Shown here: piece after piece, positions 8,367-15,971 of the stretch
Numbering within the stretch: position 1 is the first letter of the stretch
Layout of the letters: every line of letters starts with the position of its first letter
Assembly: GCA_038827615.1 (NCBI GenBank)
Contig: JAWBNK010000001.1
Coordinates: 806,290-870,289 of the forward strand
Length of the DNA stretch: 64,000 nt
Source of the DNA: Thermosphaera sp.
GTDB lineage: Archaea; Thermoproteota; Thermoprotei_A; Sulfolobales; Desulfurococcaceae
Direction of reading: 5' to 3'
Program-made: the position numbers and the translations under genes
The notes under the pieces: model-generated
The model's database searches: none
Seen by the model: the letters and a program-made list of their open reading frames with translations, nothing else
Told to the model about the DNA's origin: nothing

Positions 8367-9305
8367 ATGAGATGCTATGCTGTTGAGGAAAAAGGAACTC
8401 GTCTCAAGGGAATTGACGTTGTAATCGACTGTCGTGTTGAAGATGAACGAGTCGGTGGCACGAATGATATCATTAGACTGGCTGAGAAAGTCTTTAGAAT
8501 AGTTTTCGGCACACATGATGGTTTTAATATAGCATTCGAATCAAACGAAGCGATTGGAAATAAGCACATCCTTTATAGACTTAGAATTCCAATTGATAGT
8601 GAAAAATACATTGGTGTAAGAATAGTGTCTAGATACAATGTTGTTAAGAGGGTTTTGTTCACATTACCGATAGGTCTACGCGAGAAGTTGAAGCTAAACC
8701 CTACTCCTTACGATCCCCCCACGTTCATCAATAATGATGGCGAAAGGAATAACGAGGTCCCGGGACAAACTTACATACCGGATCTAATAGTCTATAATAT
8801 TCTCGGTGTTCCCAAATTCTCTCTAACTGAGTGGCGCCTTGAGGTATCAGGGTTGGTTGAAAACCCGGTTAAGTTGACTCTCAAAGATTTATACGAGCTA
8901 GGGACACGCGACTATACCATCGATTTTCATTGCGTTACAGGCTGGAGTGTGAAGAACATTGCCATGAGAGGGGTGCCTTTCGAGAAAATCATTAACATGG
9001 TCAAACCCGCGAGCAATGTTAAATGGGTTTACACTCAGGGAATGGATGGATATGCCACCGTCTTTCCTTATCAGGAGGTCTTTAAGTCTTCAGCATTCCT
9101 AGCGTTAGAGATGAATGGAAGACCCCTAGAATTCCTACACGGCTATCCCGTTAGACTCATAATACCTCATCTCTACGGTTGGAAGAGCGCCAAATGGTTG
9201 AAAAACATAGTGTTCACGGACAAGTATGTTGACGGGTATTGGGAGGCTCTCGGATATCATCCGAGAGGGGATGTGTCTAGAGAGGAAAGGTTTAAAGAAT
9301 ATTGA
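8367..9305 (+). CDS. Molybdopterin-dependent oxidoreductase (sulfite oxidase / MsrP fold)
   Basis: A molybdenum or tungsten cofactor enzyme of the sulfite-oxidase superfamily. Residues about 125-312 carry the family core: PGQTYIPDL, SLTEWRLEVSGLVENPVKL, DFHCVTGWS with the cysteine that ligates the metal, and YGWKSAKWLKNI. The first 120 residues (including FRIVFGTHDGFNIAFE) match nothing I recognise. There is no twin-arginine or other signal, unlike bacterial MsrP, so the protein should be cytoplasmic. An ATG at 8367 follows AGGGGT. The substrate is not predictable; MsrP-type sulfoxide reduction is only one option. The neighbouring genes give no partner subunit. Confidence 0.85.
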   Translation: MRCYAVEEKGTRLKGIDVVIDCRVEDERVGGTNDIIRLAEKVFRIVFGTHDGFNIAFESNEAIGNKHILYRLRIPIDSEKYIGVRIVSRYNVVKRVLFTLPIGLREKLKLNPTPYDPPTFINNDGERNNEVPGQTYIPDLIVYNILGVPKFSLTEWRLEVSGLVENPVKLTLKDLYELGTRDYTIDFHCVTGWSVKNIAMRGVPFEKIINMVKPASNVKWVYTQGMDGYATVFPYQEVFKSSAFLALEMNGRPLEFLHGYPVRLIIPHLYGWKSAKWLKNIVFTDKYVDGYWEALGYHPRGDVSREERFKEY

Positions 9306-9311
9306 GGAGGG

Positions 9312-10280
9312 CTAACCCCGGTTTAGATTGAGGAAACGATTATGCTTAGTTAAGGAGTCTACTGTGTATAAAGCGATCGATGAAACCACTAAATCTGCTA
9401 TGGAAGCTGGATTAACTTTCATCTTCCTGATTTCGCTATCTAAAGAGCCAACTATCCCAGCCCAGTCAGTCTGACCCGCCACTAACACCTTTATGATGAT
9501 TTTCCCAGCTAGATCCCTGACCCTGGCAGCCACTTCAAAACCATGTTCCCTGGCAATCACCGTGTCATGGTCTCGGCTTAATAAGTATAGATATGTTTCT
9601 ACAACGGCCCTATTCCAATTTTTATGCGCGTTAAATCTTTCGGAGATGAATCTTAAGGCATTAATGCTCCGGGGGTATCCGTTAACTAGCTCGTGCGCCA
9701 CTATATCGTGAGAAGAGCTGAACTCCAGAACGTCTTTAAGCCTATGCCGCTTTGCCTTAAGTTTCTTCTTAAAATCATGGTCCCACACGTTCACATAATC
9801 TCCCGTCTCATCGCTCGGCTTGATGTAGCTCGGCTTGGCCTCCCTAACGGCCCTGTAAAACTCGATCGAGTCCTCGATTGTAGATGCAGATAAGACTTCG
9901 CCAACCATTTTGAGAAAACAGTCTAGAATCTCCTCCCCGCGCCTGAGACACAGACCTATCGCAACACTCAACGGCGCTAATAGTAAGCTCGATCCGAGAC
10001 AGGTATTAGAAGAGCCTGACTTCCTTATAGAGTCCGAGACAATGCCGTAAACTAAGTCGCCGAAGACGACGCTCCCCCAGCCCTTGACACCTCTTCTCAC
10101 CCCTTTTTCCAAGTATTTCAATGAAACTATGCTTGTTACCAGGAAGGCTTCGTATGAAAGCCCAGGCAAATCATGAAGCCTATCCACATTACCTGGCTTT
10201 GGATAACCAGAGGCTTCAAGCGCGAATGCTAGAGACAGTGCTTCAGCGTACTCGATTGGTTCTGGCAAAGTATTCCCCAC
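9312..10280 (-). CDS. Triphosphoribosyl-dephospho-CoA synthase family protein (CitG/MdcB-like)
   Basis: Members transfer a triphosphoribosyl group from ATP onto dephospho-CoA to make the precursor of the citrate or malonate lyase prosthetic group. The family N-terminus is clear: EALSLAFALEASGYPKPGNVDR is present around residues 13-34, with the diagnostic PKPGNVDR, and the later SSHDIVAHELVNGYPRS also fits. No citrate or malonate lyase genes are in view, and archaeal members are often orphan, so the substrate may differ. It starts at a GTG (10280) and ends convergently 6 bp from the molybdoenzyme gene. Confidence 0.82.
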   Translation of the reverse strand: MGNTLPEPIEYAEALSLAFALEASGYPKPGNVDRLHDLPGLSYEAFLVTSIVSLKYLEKGVRRGVKGWGSVVFGDLVYGIVSDSIRKSGSSNTCLGSSLLLAPLSVAIGLCLRRGEEILDCFLKMVGEVLSASTIEDSIEFYRAVREAKPSYIKPSDETGDYVNVWDHDFKKKLKAKRHRLKDVLEFSSSHDIVAHELVNGYPRSINALRFISERFNAHKNWNRAVVETYLYLLSRDHDTVIAREHGFEVAARVRDLAGKIIIKVLVAGQTDWAGIVGSLDSEIRKMKVNPASIADLVVSSIALYTVDSLTKHNRFLNLNRG

Positions 10281-10371
10281 AACTTATAACCTTAACCTGA
10301 AAGTAAAAAATGTTTAACTCTATGGAACAATTTATTAGCGAACCCCCGTATAAGTATAACTTGGTGATATT

Positions 10372-10857
10372 GTGGACGCGGAATTATTGAAAGCGTTCAA
10401 TAAGCAGTTGAATCAAGAGCTTCAAAATGCGTATTTATACCTATCAATGGCAGCATTCTTCGATGAAAAATCCTTATCAGGGTTCTCACACTACTTCAAA
10501 ATCCAAGCTAAGGAAGAATTGGAACACGCCATGAAGTTCTATGAACACATCATTGACCGAGGCGGAGAGATAGAACTCTACGATATCCCAGCCCCTCCTA
10601 AACGATGGAACTCCCCTTTAGAGCTTATGGAAGAATTCTATAACGCAGAAAGAAGAAATACTGAGAGGATATGGGAGCTAGTCGACTTGGCAATAAAGCA
10701 TAATGACAAAGCTGCTGAATCATTTCTCAAATGGTTTGTAGATGAGCAAGTAGAGGAAGAGAAAAACGCGAGCGAGCTTCTAGCTAAAATCAAACTAATA
10801 GGAGACAACATAGCTGGCTTGCTTCAATTAGATAGAGTCCTAGCCGAGAGAAAATGA
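10372..10857 (+). CDS. Ferritin
   Basis: Iron-storage protein forming a 24-subunit cage that oxidises Fe(II) at a di-iron centre. Four-helix-bundle ligands are visible: the glutamate in NQELQNAYLYLSMAAFF, the ExxH pair in KEELEHAMKFYEHI, the helix C glutamate in EFYNAERRNTERIWEL, and EQVEEEKNASELL. Length 161 is normal for prokaryotic ferritin. GTG start at 10372 with GGTGAT four bases before it; a TATA-like AATTTATTAG (10329-10338) is placed for a start near 10360. An aminopeptidase gene follows after 12 bp, so they probably share an mRNA. Confidence 0.95.
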   Translation: MDAELLKAFNKQLNQELQNAYLYLSMAAFFDEKSLSGFSHYFKIQAKEELEHAMKFYEHIIDRGGEIELYDIPAPPKRWNSPLELMEEFYNAERRNTERIWELVDLAIKHNDKAAESFLKWFVDEQVEEEKNASELLAKIKLIGDNIAGLLQLDRVLAERK

Positions 10858-10869
10858 AAGGGGATATTT

Positions 10870-11976
10870 TTGATTGACCCTAGGATCCAGAAACACGCAG
10901 AAATAATCACAGAGTATTCTTTAAACCTGAAACCGGGAGAGGAGGTATTGATAAACGCTAGCATCGAGGCAATACCTCTGGTCAGAGAACTCGTGAGAAA
11001 GATCGTGGAGAAGAACGCTTACCCGGTCATGATAAGACTCGACGAGGAATCGATAACGGAAGCTTTTTATAAAGCGGCTTCCCCTACAGTCCTTTCTCAC
11101 GTGAGTCCTATTGAAAAGGAACTCATAGAAAAAATCAATGCCTCTATCAGCATTATCTCACCGTCCCACACAAAGCCGCTAGTGAGTGTGGACCCGGAAA
11201 AAATCAGAATTAGATCTAGGGCAAGACAGGAATTAAACAAGATATTTCTTGAGAGGAGTGCTAAAGGAGAGCTTAAGTGGGTGGTGACGATCTACCCGAC
11301 TAAGGCACTTGCACAGGAAGCTGGTATGAGCATATCCGAATATGAGGATTTCGTCTTCCACGCTCTCCACGCTGACAGCGAAGACCCGGTGGGGGAGTGG
11401 ATGAGGATTGGAGACCATATTTCAAAGATTGCTGAATTCCTCAACAAAGTTAAGGAGTTAAGATTTGTCGGACCGGGAATAGATTTGCTGGTAAGTGTAG
11501 AGGGGCGGAAATGGATCGCTGACGATGGCCGGAACAACATGCCTGGCGGCGAGGTATTTACTGGCCCCGTCGAAGAACTTGTCGAAGGTTTCGTAGAGTT
11601 TGAATACCCAGCCATATGGCGTGGTGTGGAAGTAGAAGGCGTCAGGCTGGTATTTAGGAACGGTAAAGTTGTCGAAGCGTCTGCTAGACGAGGGGAAGAG
11701 TTTTTGAAAAAGATGCTATCGACGGATGAGGGCGCCTCCAGACTTGGGGAGATAGCTTTCGGACTTAACTACAATATAGAGAGGTATACAAAAGAAATTT
11801 TGTTTGATGAGAAAATAGGCGGAACCATTCACATGGCCTTGGGATCCTCATATCCGGAAACAGGTGGAAGAAACGTTTCATCCATCCACTGGGATATGAT
11901 CAAAGATATGAGCAAAGGGAAAGTTTACGCGGATGGTACTGTTATATATGAGAATGGGCGGTTCATTTCTATTTAG
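10870..11976 (+). CDS. M29-family aminopeptidase (thermophilic metalloprotease)
   Basis: Cytoplasmic dimetal aminopeptidase that trims peptides from the N-terminus. The family N-terminus (KHAEIITEYSLNLKPGEEVLI) and the metal-binding C-terminal half are clear: NNMPGGEVFTGP, FEYPAIWRGVEVEGVRL, RLGEIAFGLN and GRNVSSIHWDMI supply the glutamates, histidine and aspartate. Length 368 is typical of AmpS/AmpT. The TTG start at 10870 is fixed by GGGGAT just upstream, and the gene lies 12 bp behind ferritin. The 3' end overlaps the convergent ecfT stop by 4 bp. It fits a peptide-fermenting lifestyle with the importer at 1.4-6.7 kb. Confidence 0.94.
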   Translation: MIDPRIQKHAEIITEYSLNLKPGEEVLINASIEAIPLVRELVRKIVEKNAYPVMIRLDEESITEAFYKAASPTVLSHVSPIEKELIEKINASISIISPSHTKPLVSVDPEKIRIRSRARQELNKIFLERSAKGELKWVVTIYPTKALAQEAGMSISEYEDFVFHALHADSEDPVGEWMRIGDHISKIAEFLNKVKELRFVGPGIDLLVSVEGRKWIADDGRNNMPGGEVFTGPVEELVEGFVEFEYPAIWRGVEVEGVRLVFRNGKVVEASARRGEEFLKKMLSTDEGASRLGEIAFGLNYNIERYTKEILFDEKIGGTIHMALGSSYPETGGRNVSSIHWDMIKDMSKGKVYADGTVIYENGRFISI

Positions 11977-12554
11977 TCTTTTTCTACTCCTCGAGCTAAC
12001 AATGCGTCTTCGATGCTTGCAAGTCTTATAATGGAGAGTTTGATGGCATCTACTAATATAACATAGTACTTCAAAATATTGCATCCTGGTTCCCAACCCC
12101 TAGCTTTCTTGGAATCAAGCATCTCATTAAGTTCTTCAACTATATTGAGAACTAGGAAAAAAGCTACGTCTAAGTGTGTTTTTTCGAGGAAACGTAGGAA
12201 TTGCCTTCGGGGAGTAGTTGATATGAGCATGATCATAGTGATGAAAACAGTGTAACCGTAAATGAGTATTATGAAGGTTTTCATGGTTAATGTCGCGAAA
12301 ACGTAGTTTACTCCAGTTATTAAAAGGGCCGCAGGGAAGTAAATTGCTAATGACTCCAGGAAAATTTTGTAGCCTTTTCCCAGTAATAGTAAAATAGCGG
12401 ATGCTAAGATTATGCAGAAAAACACGCTAAAAGACTCTATAATGATCGAGCTATAAGATATAACTAGAAGAGCGGTTTTGACGGAAAATAGCTCGTCTCT
12501 ATGTATAACACTAGACGTCTCCTGGTGCTTAATTATCTTTACTAGTAAACTCAT
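11973..12554 (-). CDS. ecfT: ECF transporter transmembrane subunit EcfT
   Basis: Membrane scaffold of an energy-coupling-factor importer, linking the ATPase to the substrate-binding S component. At 193 residues it is shorter than usual EcfT (about 250). It keeps the two Ala-Arg-Gly coupling motifs that contact the ATPase: SKKARGWEP and ALLARGVEK near the C-terminus. Three to four hydrophobic segments lie between residues 25 and 110. The gene is separated from the ATPase gene by a single base and completes the order small membrane protein, QueT, EcfA, EcfT. Confidence 0.85.
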   Translation of the reverse strand: MSLLVKIIKHQETSSVIHRDELFSVKTALLVISYSSIIIESFSVFFCIILASAILLLLGKGYKIFLESLAIYFPAALLITGVNYVFATLTMKTFIILIYGYTVFITMIMLISTTPRRQFLRFLEKTHLDVAFFLVLNIVEELNEMLDSKKARGWEPGCNILKYYVILVDAIKLSIIRLASIEDALLARGVEKD

Positions 12555-12555
12555 G

Positions 12556-13260
12556 TTAGATTCTCCTTGGAATCACTTCATTTCGAATCAAATCATCATC
12601 GGATAGGTTCTTCCATTCATCTACAATAATCGATCTAATGTGTTTGTCAATGAGCATGTAATAGTCGGGGTTCAAAAGCTCCGCCAAGCTAGGATAATGC
12701 GTCGTAATTATGATGATTTTTCCTTCTTCACGCCCATGTTTAATAAGGTCTATTAAAGTTTTGACCCCACTGTAATCTAGTTCATTAAATGGTTCATCAA
12801 GTAACCACACTGGTTGATTTAATGATAGAACGCTAGCAAGGCTAACCCGTTTAGCCTCTCCACCGCTCAATGTGAAAGGGCTTCTATCAAAAAATTCTAG
12901 TGGTACCAATTTGAATATTATTCTCTTATCTCCCTCGACGCCTGTCTGCTTATTGATGAAAAAAATCTCTTTTTCAACCGTTGGCTCGACGAACCCGTAA
13001 AAAGGGTTTTGCCACACATAACCTATAATTCTGGCTAATTGTTTTCTTTTCATTGTGTAAGGTCGAATTCCGTTCACATATACCTCTCCTTCAAGAGGCT
13101 TCAATAAGCCGGCGATTGTTTTTAGAAGGGTTGATTTTCCGGAACCGTTAGCTCCAAGTAAGACGTATGTCCCATTGGTTAATTTGAAGTTTACGCGTGT
13201 TAATAATGGAAAATTTTCATCATATCCGATCGTTAAATCTTCAGCTATGATATTGTTCAT
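12556..13260 (-). CDS. ecfA: ECF transporter ATP-binding subunit EcfA
   Basis: ATPase of the ECF importer. Walker A GANGSGKST, Q-loop YVWQNPFYGF, signature LSGGEAKRV and Walker B VWLLDEPFNELD are intact. Only one EcfA gene is present here, so it would work as a homodimer rather than the usual EcfA1/A2 pair, which is common in dedicated group I transporters. Its ATG at 13260 overlaps the stop of the queT-like gene by 4 bp. Confidence 0.9.
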   Translation of the reverse strand: MNNIIAEDLTIGYDENFPLLTRVNFKLTNGTYVLLGANGSGKSTLLKTIAGLLKPLEGEVYVNGIRPYTMKRKQLARIIGYVWQNPFYGFVEPTVEKEIFFINKQTGVEGDKRIIFKLVPLEFFDRSPFTLSGGEAKRVSLASVLSLNQPVWLLDEPFNELDYSGVKTLIDLIKHGREEGKIIIITTHYPSLAELLNPDYYMLIDKHIRSIIVDEWKNLSDDDLIRNEVIPRRI

Positions 13261-13748
13261 TTAACAAAATACCTCTCTAGTGATCTTAAAACCATGTAGC
13301 CAACGACTCCTATGACGATTAATTCGCTTATTAACACGTAGGCGACAGTGATCAACGGTAGTTCATACACTAAATGTAGTTCAAAGAAGCCCACCATCAC
13401 AGCTATGATCACTGAGGCCGTAATCGAGCCTATCGCGTGTTTTACTGTCAAATTACTCCTAACTTTTCTCCCCACGAGATATACTACCAACGATGCAAAG
13501 AAGTTTGTTATTGGACCGAATATTAAATCCCAAGGCTGGAACGGGCTTGTGATGTTCCCAAGAAAGCCGCCGACCGTCAGTCCAATTATTGCCTCGATCC
13601 CCAGCCTGGGAAGAAGTGGGAGTATGATCATCGCATCGCTTAATCTGAATTGGAGTTCGCCGTAGGAAAGCATTCCAAGCAAGACTGTCAAAGCAGTATA
13701 TATAGCTGCAATGACCATTGATTTAACCCATATTAATCGACTTTTCAT
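13257..13748 (-). CDS. queT: QueT-type ECF substrate-binding (S) component
   Basis: Membrane S component likely to bind a queuosine-type deazapurine precursor. It matches QueT in the N-terminal MVIAAIYTALTVLLG, the conserved GELQFRLSDAMIILP, and GGFLGNITSPFQPWDLIFGP. Length 163 and six hydrophobic segments fit. In archaea a preQ0-like base feeding archaeosine in tRNA would be a sensible cargo (inference). CTGGGGGT precedes the ATG at 13748. Being operonic with ecfA and ecfT makes this a self-contained (group I) importer. Confidence 0.85.
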   Translation of the reverse strand: MKSRLIWVKSMVIAAIYTALTVLLGMLSYGELQFRLSDAMIILPLLPRLGIEAIIGLTVGGFLGNITSPFQPWDLIFGPITNFFASLVVYLVGRKVRSNLTVKHAIGSITASVIIAVMVGFFELHLVYELPLITVAYVLISELIVIGVVGYMVLRSLERYFVK

Positions 13749-13769
13749 TTAAACCCCCAGGAAAGGATT

Positions 13770-14045
13770 TTAACGTTTCAACAGGTTATAAAAGTTAAAC
13801 CCAAACTTCATAGTCTTAAGCCATTTAACATCAAAGTCTGAGATTATTTCCACTCTAAGCTTCCTAGGAACCTTGTATTTGTATAAGTATATTGTCAAAA
13901 GTATTCTATTTACTGTGTACTTGACAATCATCGTAAAGAGGAAATAAATGAACAACATTAATAGAAATAGCAGAATCCCCAAGACGTCCGCAACTATACT
14001 GAGAAAACATCCAGCTTTAACCAAAAAATCCTTTGCTCCTTTCAA
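13770..14045 (-). CDS. Small membrane protein upstream of queT
   Basis: I do not recognise this 91-residue protein. A strongly hydrophobic stretch (residues 12-40, IVADVLGILLFLLMLFIYFL within it) forms one or two membrane helices and the rest is basic and cytoplasmic. The TTG start at 14045 has GGGAGGG upstream and a TATA (CTATATAGT, about 14087-14096). It is the first gene of the ECF operon, 21 bp ahead of queT, so a link with that transporter is possible but unproven. Confidence 0.6.
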   Translation of the reverse strand: MKGAKDFLVKAGCFLSIVADVLGILLFLLMLFIYFLFTMIVKYTVNRILLTIYLYKYKVPRKLRVEIISDFDVKWLKTMKFGFNFYNLLKR

Positions 14046-14242
14046 GACCGGTTCCCTCCCTTAAGAACATTATATTATTGTGGGAGAACTATATAGATAT
14101 CTCACAGACTTGCTGGAGAAAATAAGTTGTGGTCAGGAACGTTTTCATTGATTTAGAAACCTAGTGTAATTTGCTTTAATTATCTCACCATACCACATCC
14201 TGCCTTGAGTCCTTTAATAATGGGTTTTAAGTAGCTAATCTA
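14046..14242. other. Intergenic gap with ECF-operon promoter
   Basis: About 200 bp. It holds the minus-strand TATA and GGGAGGG of the gene starting at 14045. I looked for C/D-box motifs and hairpins and found none that hold together; the rest shows nothing clear. Confidence 0.4.
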
Positions 14243-14695
14243 CTAATCAGGTTTTCTCGAACGACCTTCCTCGCTACATGATTTAAGCATAACCTTAGGT
14301 CTTTGATTAGAACCTATGTTGACAACTATTCCCCTGGCAATAAGACCCTTTACCCTGTCGCTTATAATTCTTCTCGAGGAAGTGCCCCTTATTTCTCTAA
14401 CTTTCTTAGTGAGCTCAGAAATACTGTACGAATCGCATGTCGATAACGTATAAACAATGGCCCTACTAATAGAGTCGATCTCGGTTAAGCTGGCTATAAC
14501 AGAGTAAGCTCGTCTTGCTATCTCAAGGGTATCTACCAAGGGCTTTGAAAAAGACGTGGCTATCTCTAGTGCAATGCGATACATCCCTGGGTCTAGACCA
14601 ACCTTGTTGAACTCCGACTCCAATTTCTCCAACTTCACTAATACTCGAGTCAGCAACTCAATGACTACCTCGATTTTCTCATCAAGTGTCATCAA
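14243..14695 (-). CDS. Winged-helix domain protein, unknown function
   Basis: A 150-residue protein. Residues 5-30 look like a short coiled coil (EVVIELLTRVLVKLEKLESE). Residues 80-140 form a winged helix-turn-helix (AIVYTLSTCDSYSISELTKK, then SDRVKGLIARGIV and a beta wing NQRPKVML). The tail is basic. It lies 27 bp behind an acidic helical protein gene on the same strand, and the two probably form an operon. A role as a DNA-binding regulator is inferred from the fold only. Confidence 0.6.
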   Translation of the reverse strand: MMTLDEKIEVVIELLTRVLVKLEKLESEFNKVGLDPGMYRIALEIATSFSKPLVDTLEIARRAYSVIASLTEIDSISRAIVYTLSTCDSYSISELTKKVREIRGTSSRRIISDRVKGLIARGIVVNIGSNQRPKVMLKSCSEEGRSRKPD

Positions 14696-14722
14696 TGCAC
14701 CCGATAATTTGCTGGAACTGGA

Positions 14723-15100
14723 TCACTTTGATTCTTCTTCCTCTTCTTCACCAATGAACTTCGTAAGACCACTGATCAATTTCTCGATAGATGGAATAGC
14801 GTCCATCCTTCTCTTGTAATAATCCCTTACCATCTCGATTACCAGGTCCTCGGGTAAGCCCTGGTTTTTCAATTCTTGATAAAACCTGCCCACATCCTCC
14901 CCTAGTTTTTTCCCATCTAATCCGCTGGTCACTAATCCGATTATTTCTTTAACCCAGTCCTTCAACCTTTCCAAAAAAGGTGAGACAGCATCAAGCACTT
15001 CTCTCAGTTCTTCCACATCGGTCCTCTCCCTGCGAGTCTCGCTTTCCTCTTGAGCTTTTCCTTGCGACTCTTCTCTCTTATTTTCTTCACGAGTATTCAT
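14723..15100 (-). CDS. Acidic helical protein, unknown function
   Basis: Not recognised. The 125-residue product has a disordered, charged N-terminus (residues 1-30, E/R/K rich), a helical core (EELREVLDAVSPFLERLKDW and later DLVIEMVRDYYKRRMD) and an acidic tail ending EEEEEESK. The ATG at 15100 is followed 27 bp after the stop by the winged-helix gene, so the pair may act together. Confidence 0.6.
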   Translation of the reverse strand: MNTREENKREESQGKAQEESETRRERTDVEELREVLDAVSPFLERLKDWVKEIIGLVTSGLDGKKLGEDVGRFYQELKNQGLPEDLVIEMVRDYYKRRMDAIPSIEKLISGLTKFIGEEEEEESK

Positions 15101-15173
15101 GCTTTCACCAAGGATTATTCATGTCTGAGCACGTATATTTTTTTAATGTATAAATAAGTGAACAGTGGTTTGC

Positions 15174-15779
15174 TCACTCAATATTCGCATGTCTATTCAA
15201 TAATTCTTCTTCAGTGATGCCAAGCCTGTTCATTAATTCAACGATGACTCCATCTAAGAATATTAACGTGGTGTCTTCAAACAATGTGCCCAGTGGCGCG
15301 AGGGGTTCGTGAATTCCCAGTATCTGTCTACTAATGTAATCCTCTTCGACAGCCATTTTAGTTCTACCAGGTATTTTCACTACTAAATCTGCCAATCTAC
15401 CGAGCGGGGAGTCAGGATATGAAGTGATGGCTAGGACTTTCATTAATGCCCCTCTAGCAGCCTCCGCGGCTGCAACCACGAGTTTCGTCCTACCTGATCC
15501 CGAAATAGCTATCAATATGTCCCCCGGAGATGCTCGTGGCAGAATCGTCTCACCTATTACATAAACGTTAAAGCCGAGATGTAGAAGCCTCATTGCGAAA
15601 GCCTTAGCAATCAACCCGCTCCTGCCGGCTCCTATAACGAAAACCCTTCGATTTTCTTTTCTCGCGCTAGTTAACAGATTTATCATGTTTTCCTTGCTGG
15701 AATCATCGATTGAATCTATCGATTTGAGTATGAAATTAATAATCTCGATCATAGCGTCCTTAGTTATACCTGAAACCAT
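15174..15779 (-). CDS. hxlB: 6-phospho-3-hexuloisomerase (SIS domain)
   Basis: Interconverts D-arabino-hex-3-ulose 6-phosphate and fructose 6-phosphate, the archaeal route to pentose phosphates. It is a 201-residue single SIS-domain protein with VIGAGRSGLIAKAFAMRL, ISGSGRTKLVVAAAEAA and AITSYPDSPLGRLAD, closely matching archaeal PHI. The usual partner, hexulose-6-phosphate synthase, is not in this window. A minus-strand TATA (CTTTTAAATG) lies near 15810. Length and motifs leave little doubt. Confidence 0.9.
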   Translation of the reverse strand: MVSGITKDAMIEIINFILKSIDSIDDSSKENMINLLTSARKENRRVFVIGAGRSGLIAKAFAMRLLHLGFNVYVIGETILPRASPGDILIAISGSGRTKLVVAAAEAARGALMKVLAITSYPDSPLGRLADLVVKIPGRTKMAVEEDYISRQILGIHEPLAPLGTLFEDTTLIFLDGVIVELMNRLGITEEELLNRHANIE

Positions 15780-15848
15780 TAGATCCCTATGTTAGGTATC
15801 TGTAAACACATTTAAAAGCGTTAAACAACACATGGTAAACGTTATTAG

Positions 15849-15863
15849 AGTTTAAAATATATT
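15849..15863 (+). promoter_or_regulatory. TATA box for the H/ACA-like RNA
   Basis: GTTTAAAATATATT is centred about 20-25 bp before the first base of the GC-rich hairpin at 15872, the position expected for an archaeal promoter. Confidence 0.55.
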
Positions 15864-15871
15864 AAGATAAT

Positions 15872-15944
15872 GCCCCGCCTTCCCACACCTCCAAGAGACC
15901 CCTGGGGGAGATGGAGATGATGGAGGTCGGTCGGGCGGGGTACA
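15872..15944 (+). ncRNA. Probable H/ACA guide RNA
   Basis: A GC-rich hairpin stands out in an AT-rich gap. The lower stem is CCCCGCC (15873-15879) with GGCGGGG (15934-15940), plus a G-U pair. The upper stem is ACCTCCA (15887-15893) with TGGAGGT (15921-15927). Between them lies an internal pocket of 7 and 6 bases. ACA (15942-15944) follows the lower stem directly, 14 bases after the base of the upper stem, which is the archaeal H/ACA spacing. Above the upper stem, AGA-GA on the left strand faces GA on the right, the core of a kink-turn for L7Ae, although the outer helix is imperfect. A TATA box sits upstream. It should guide pseudouridylation in rRNA or tRNA. A structured leader of the downstream gene is the alternative. 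Confidence 0.6.
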
Positions 15945-15971
15945 TGTAGCCAGTAAATTAGGTGCTATTAA

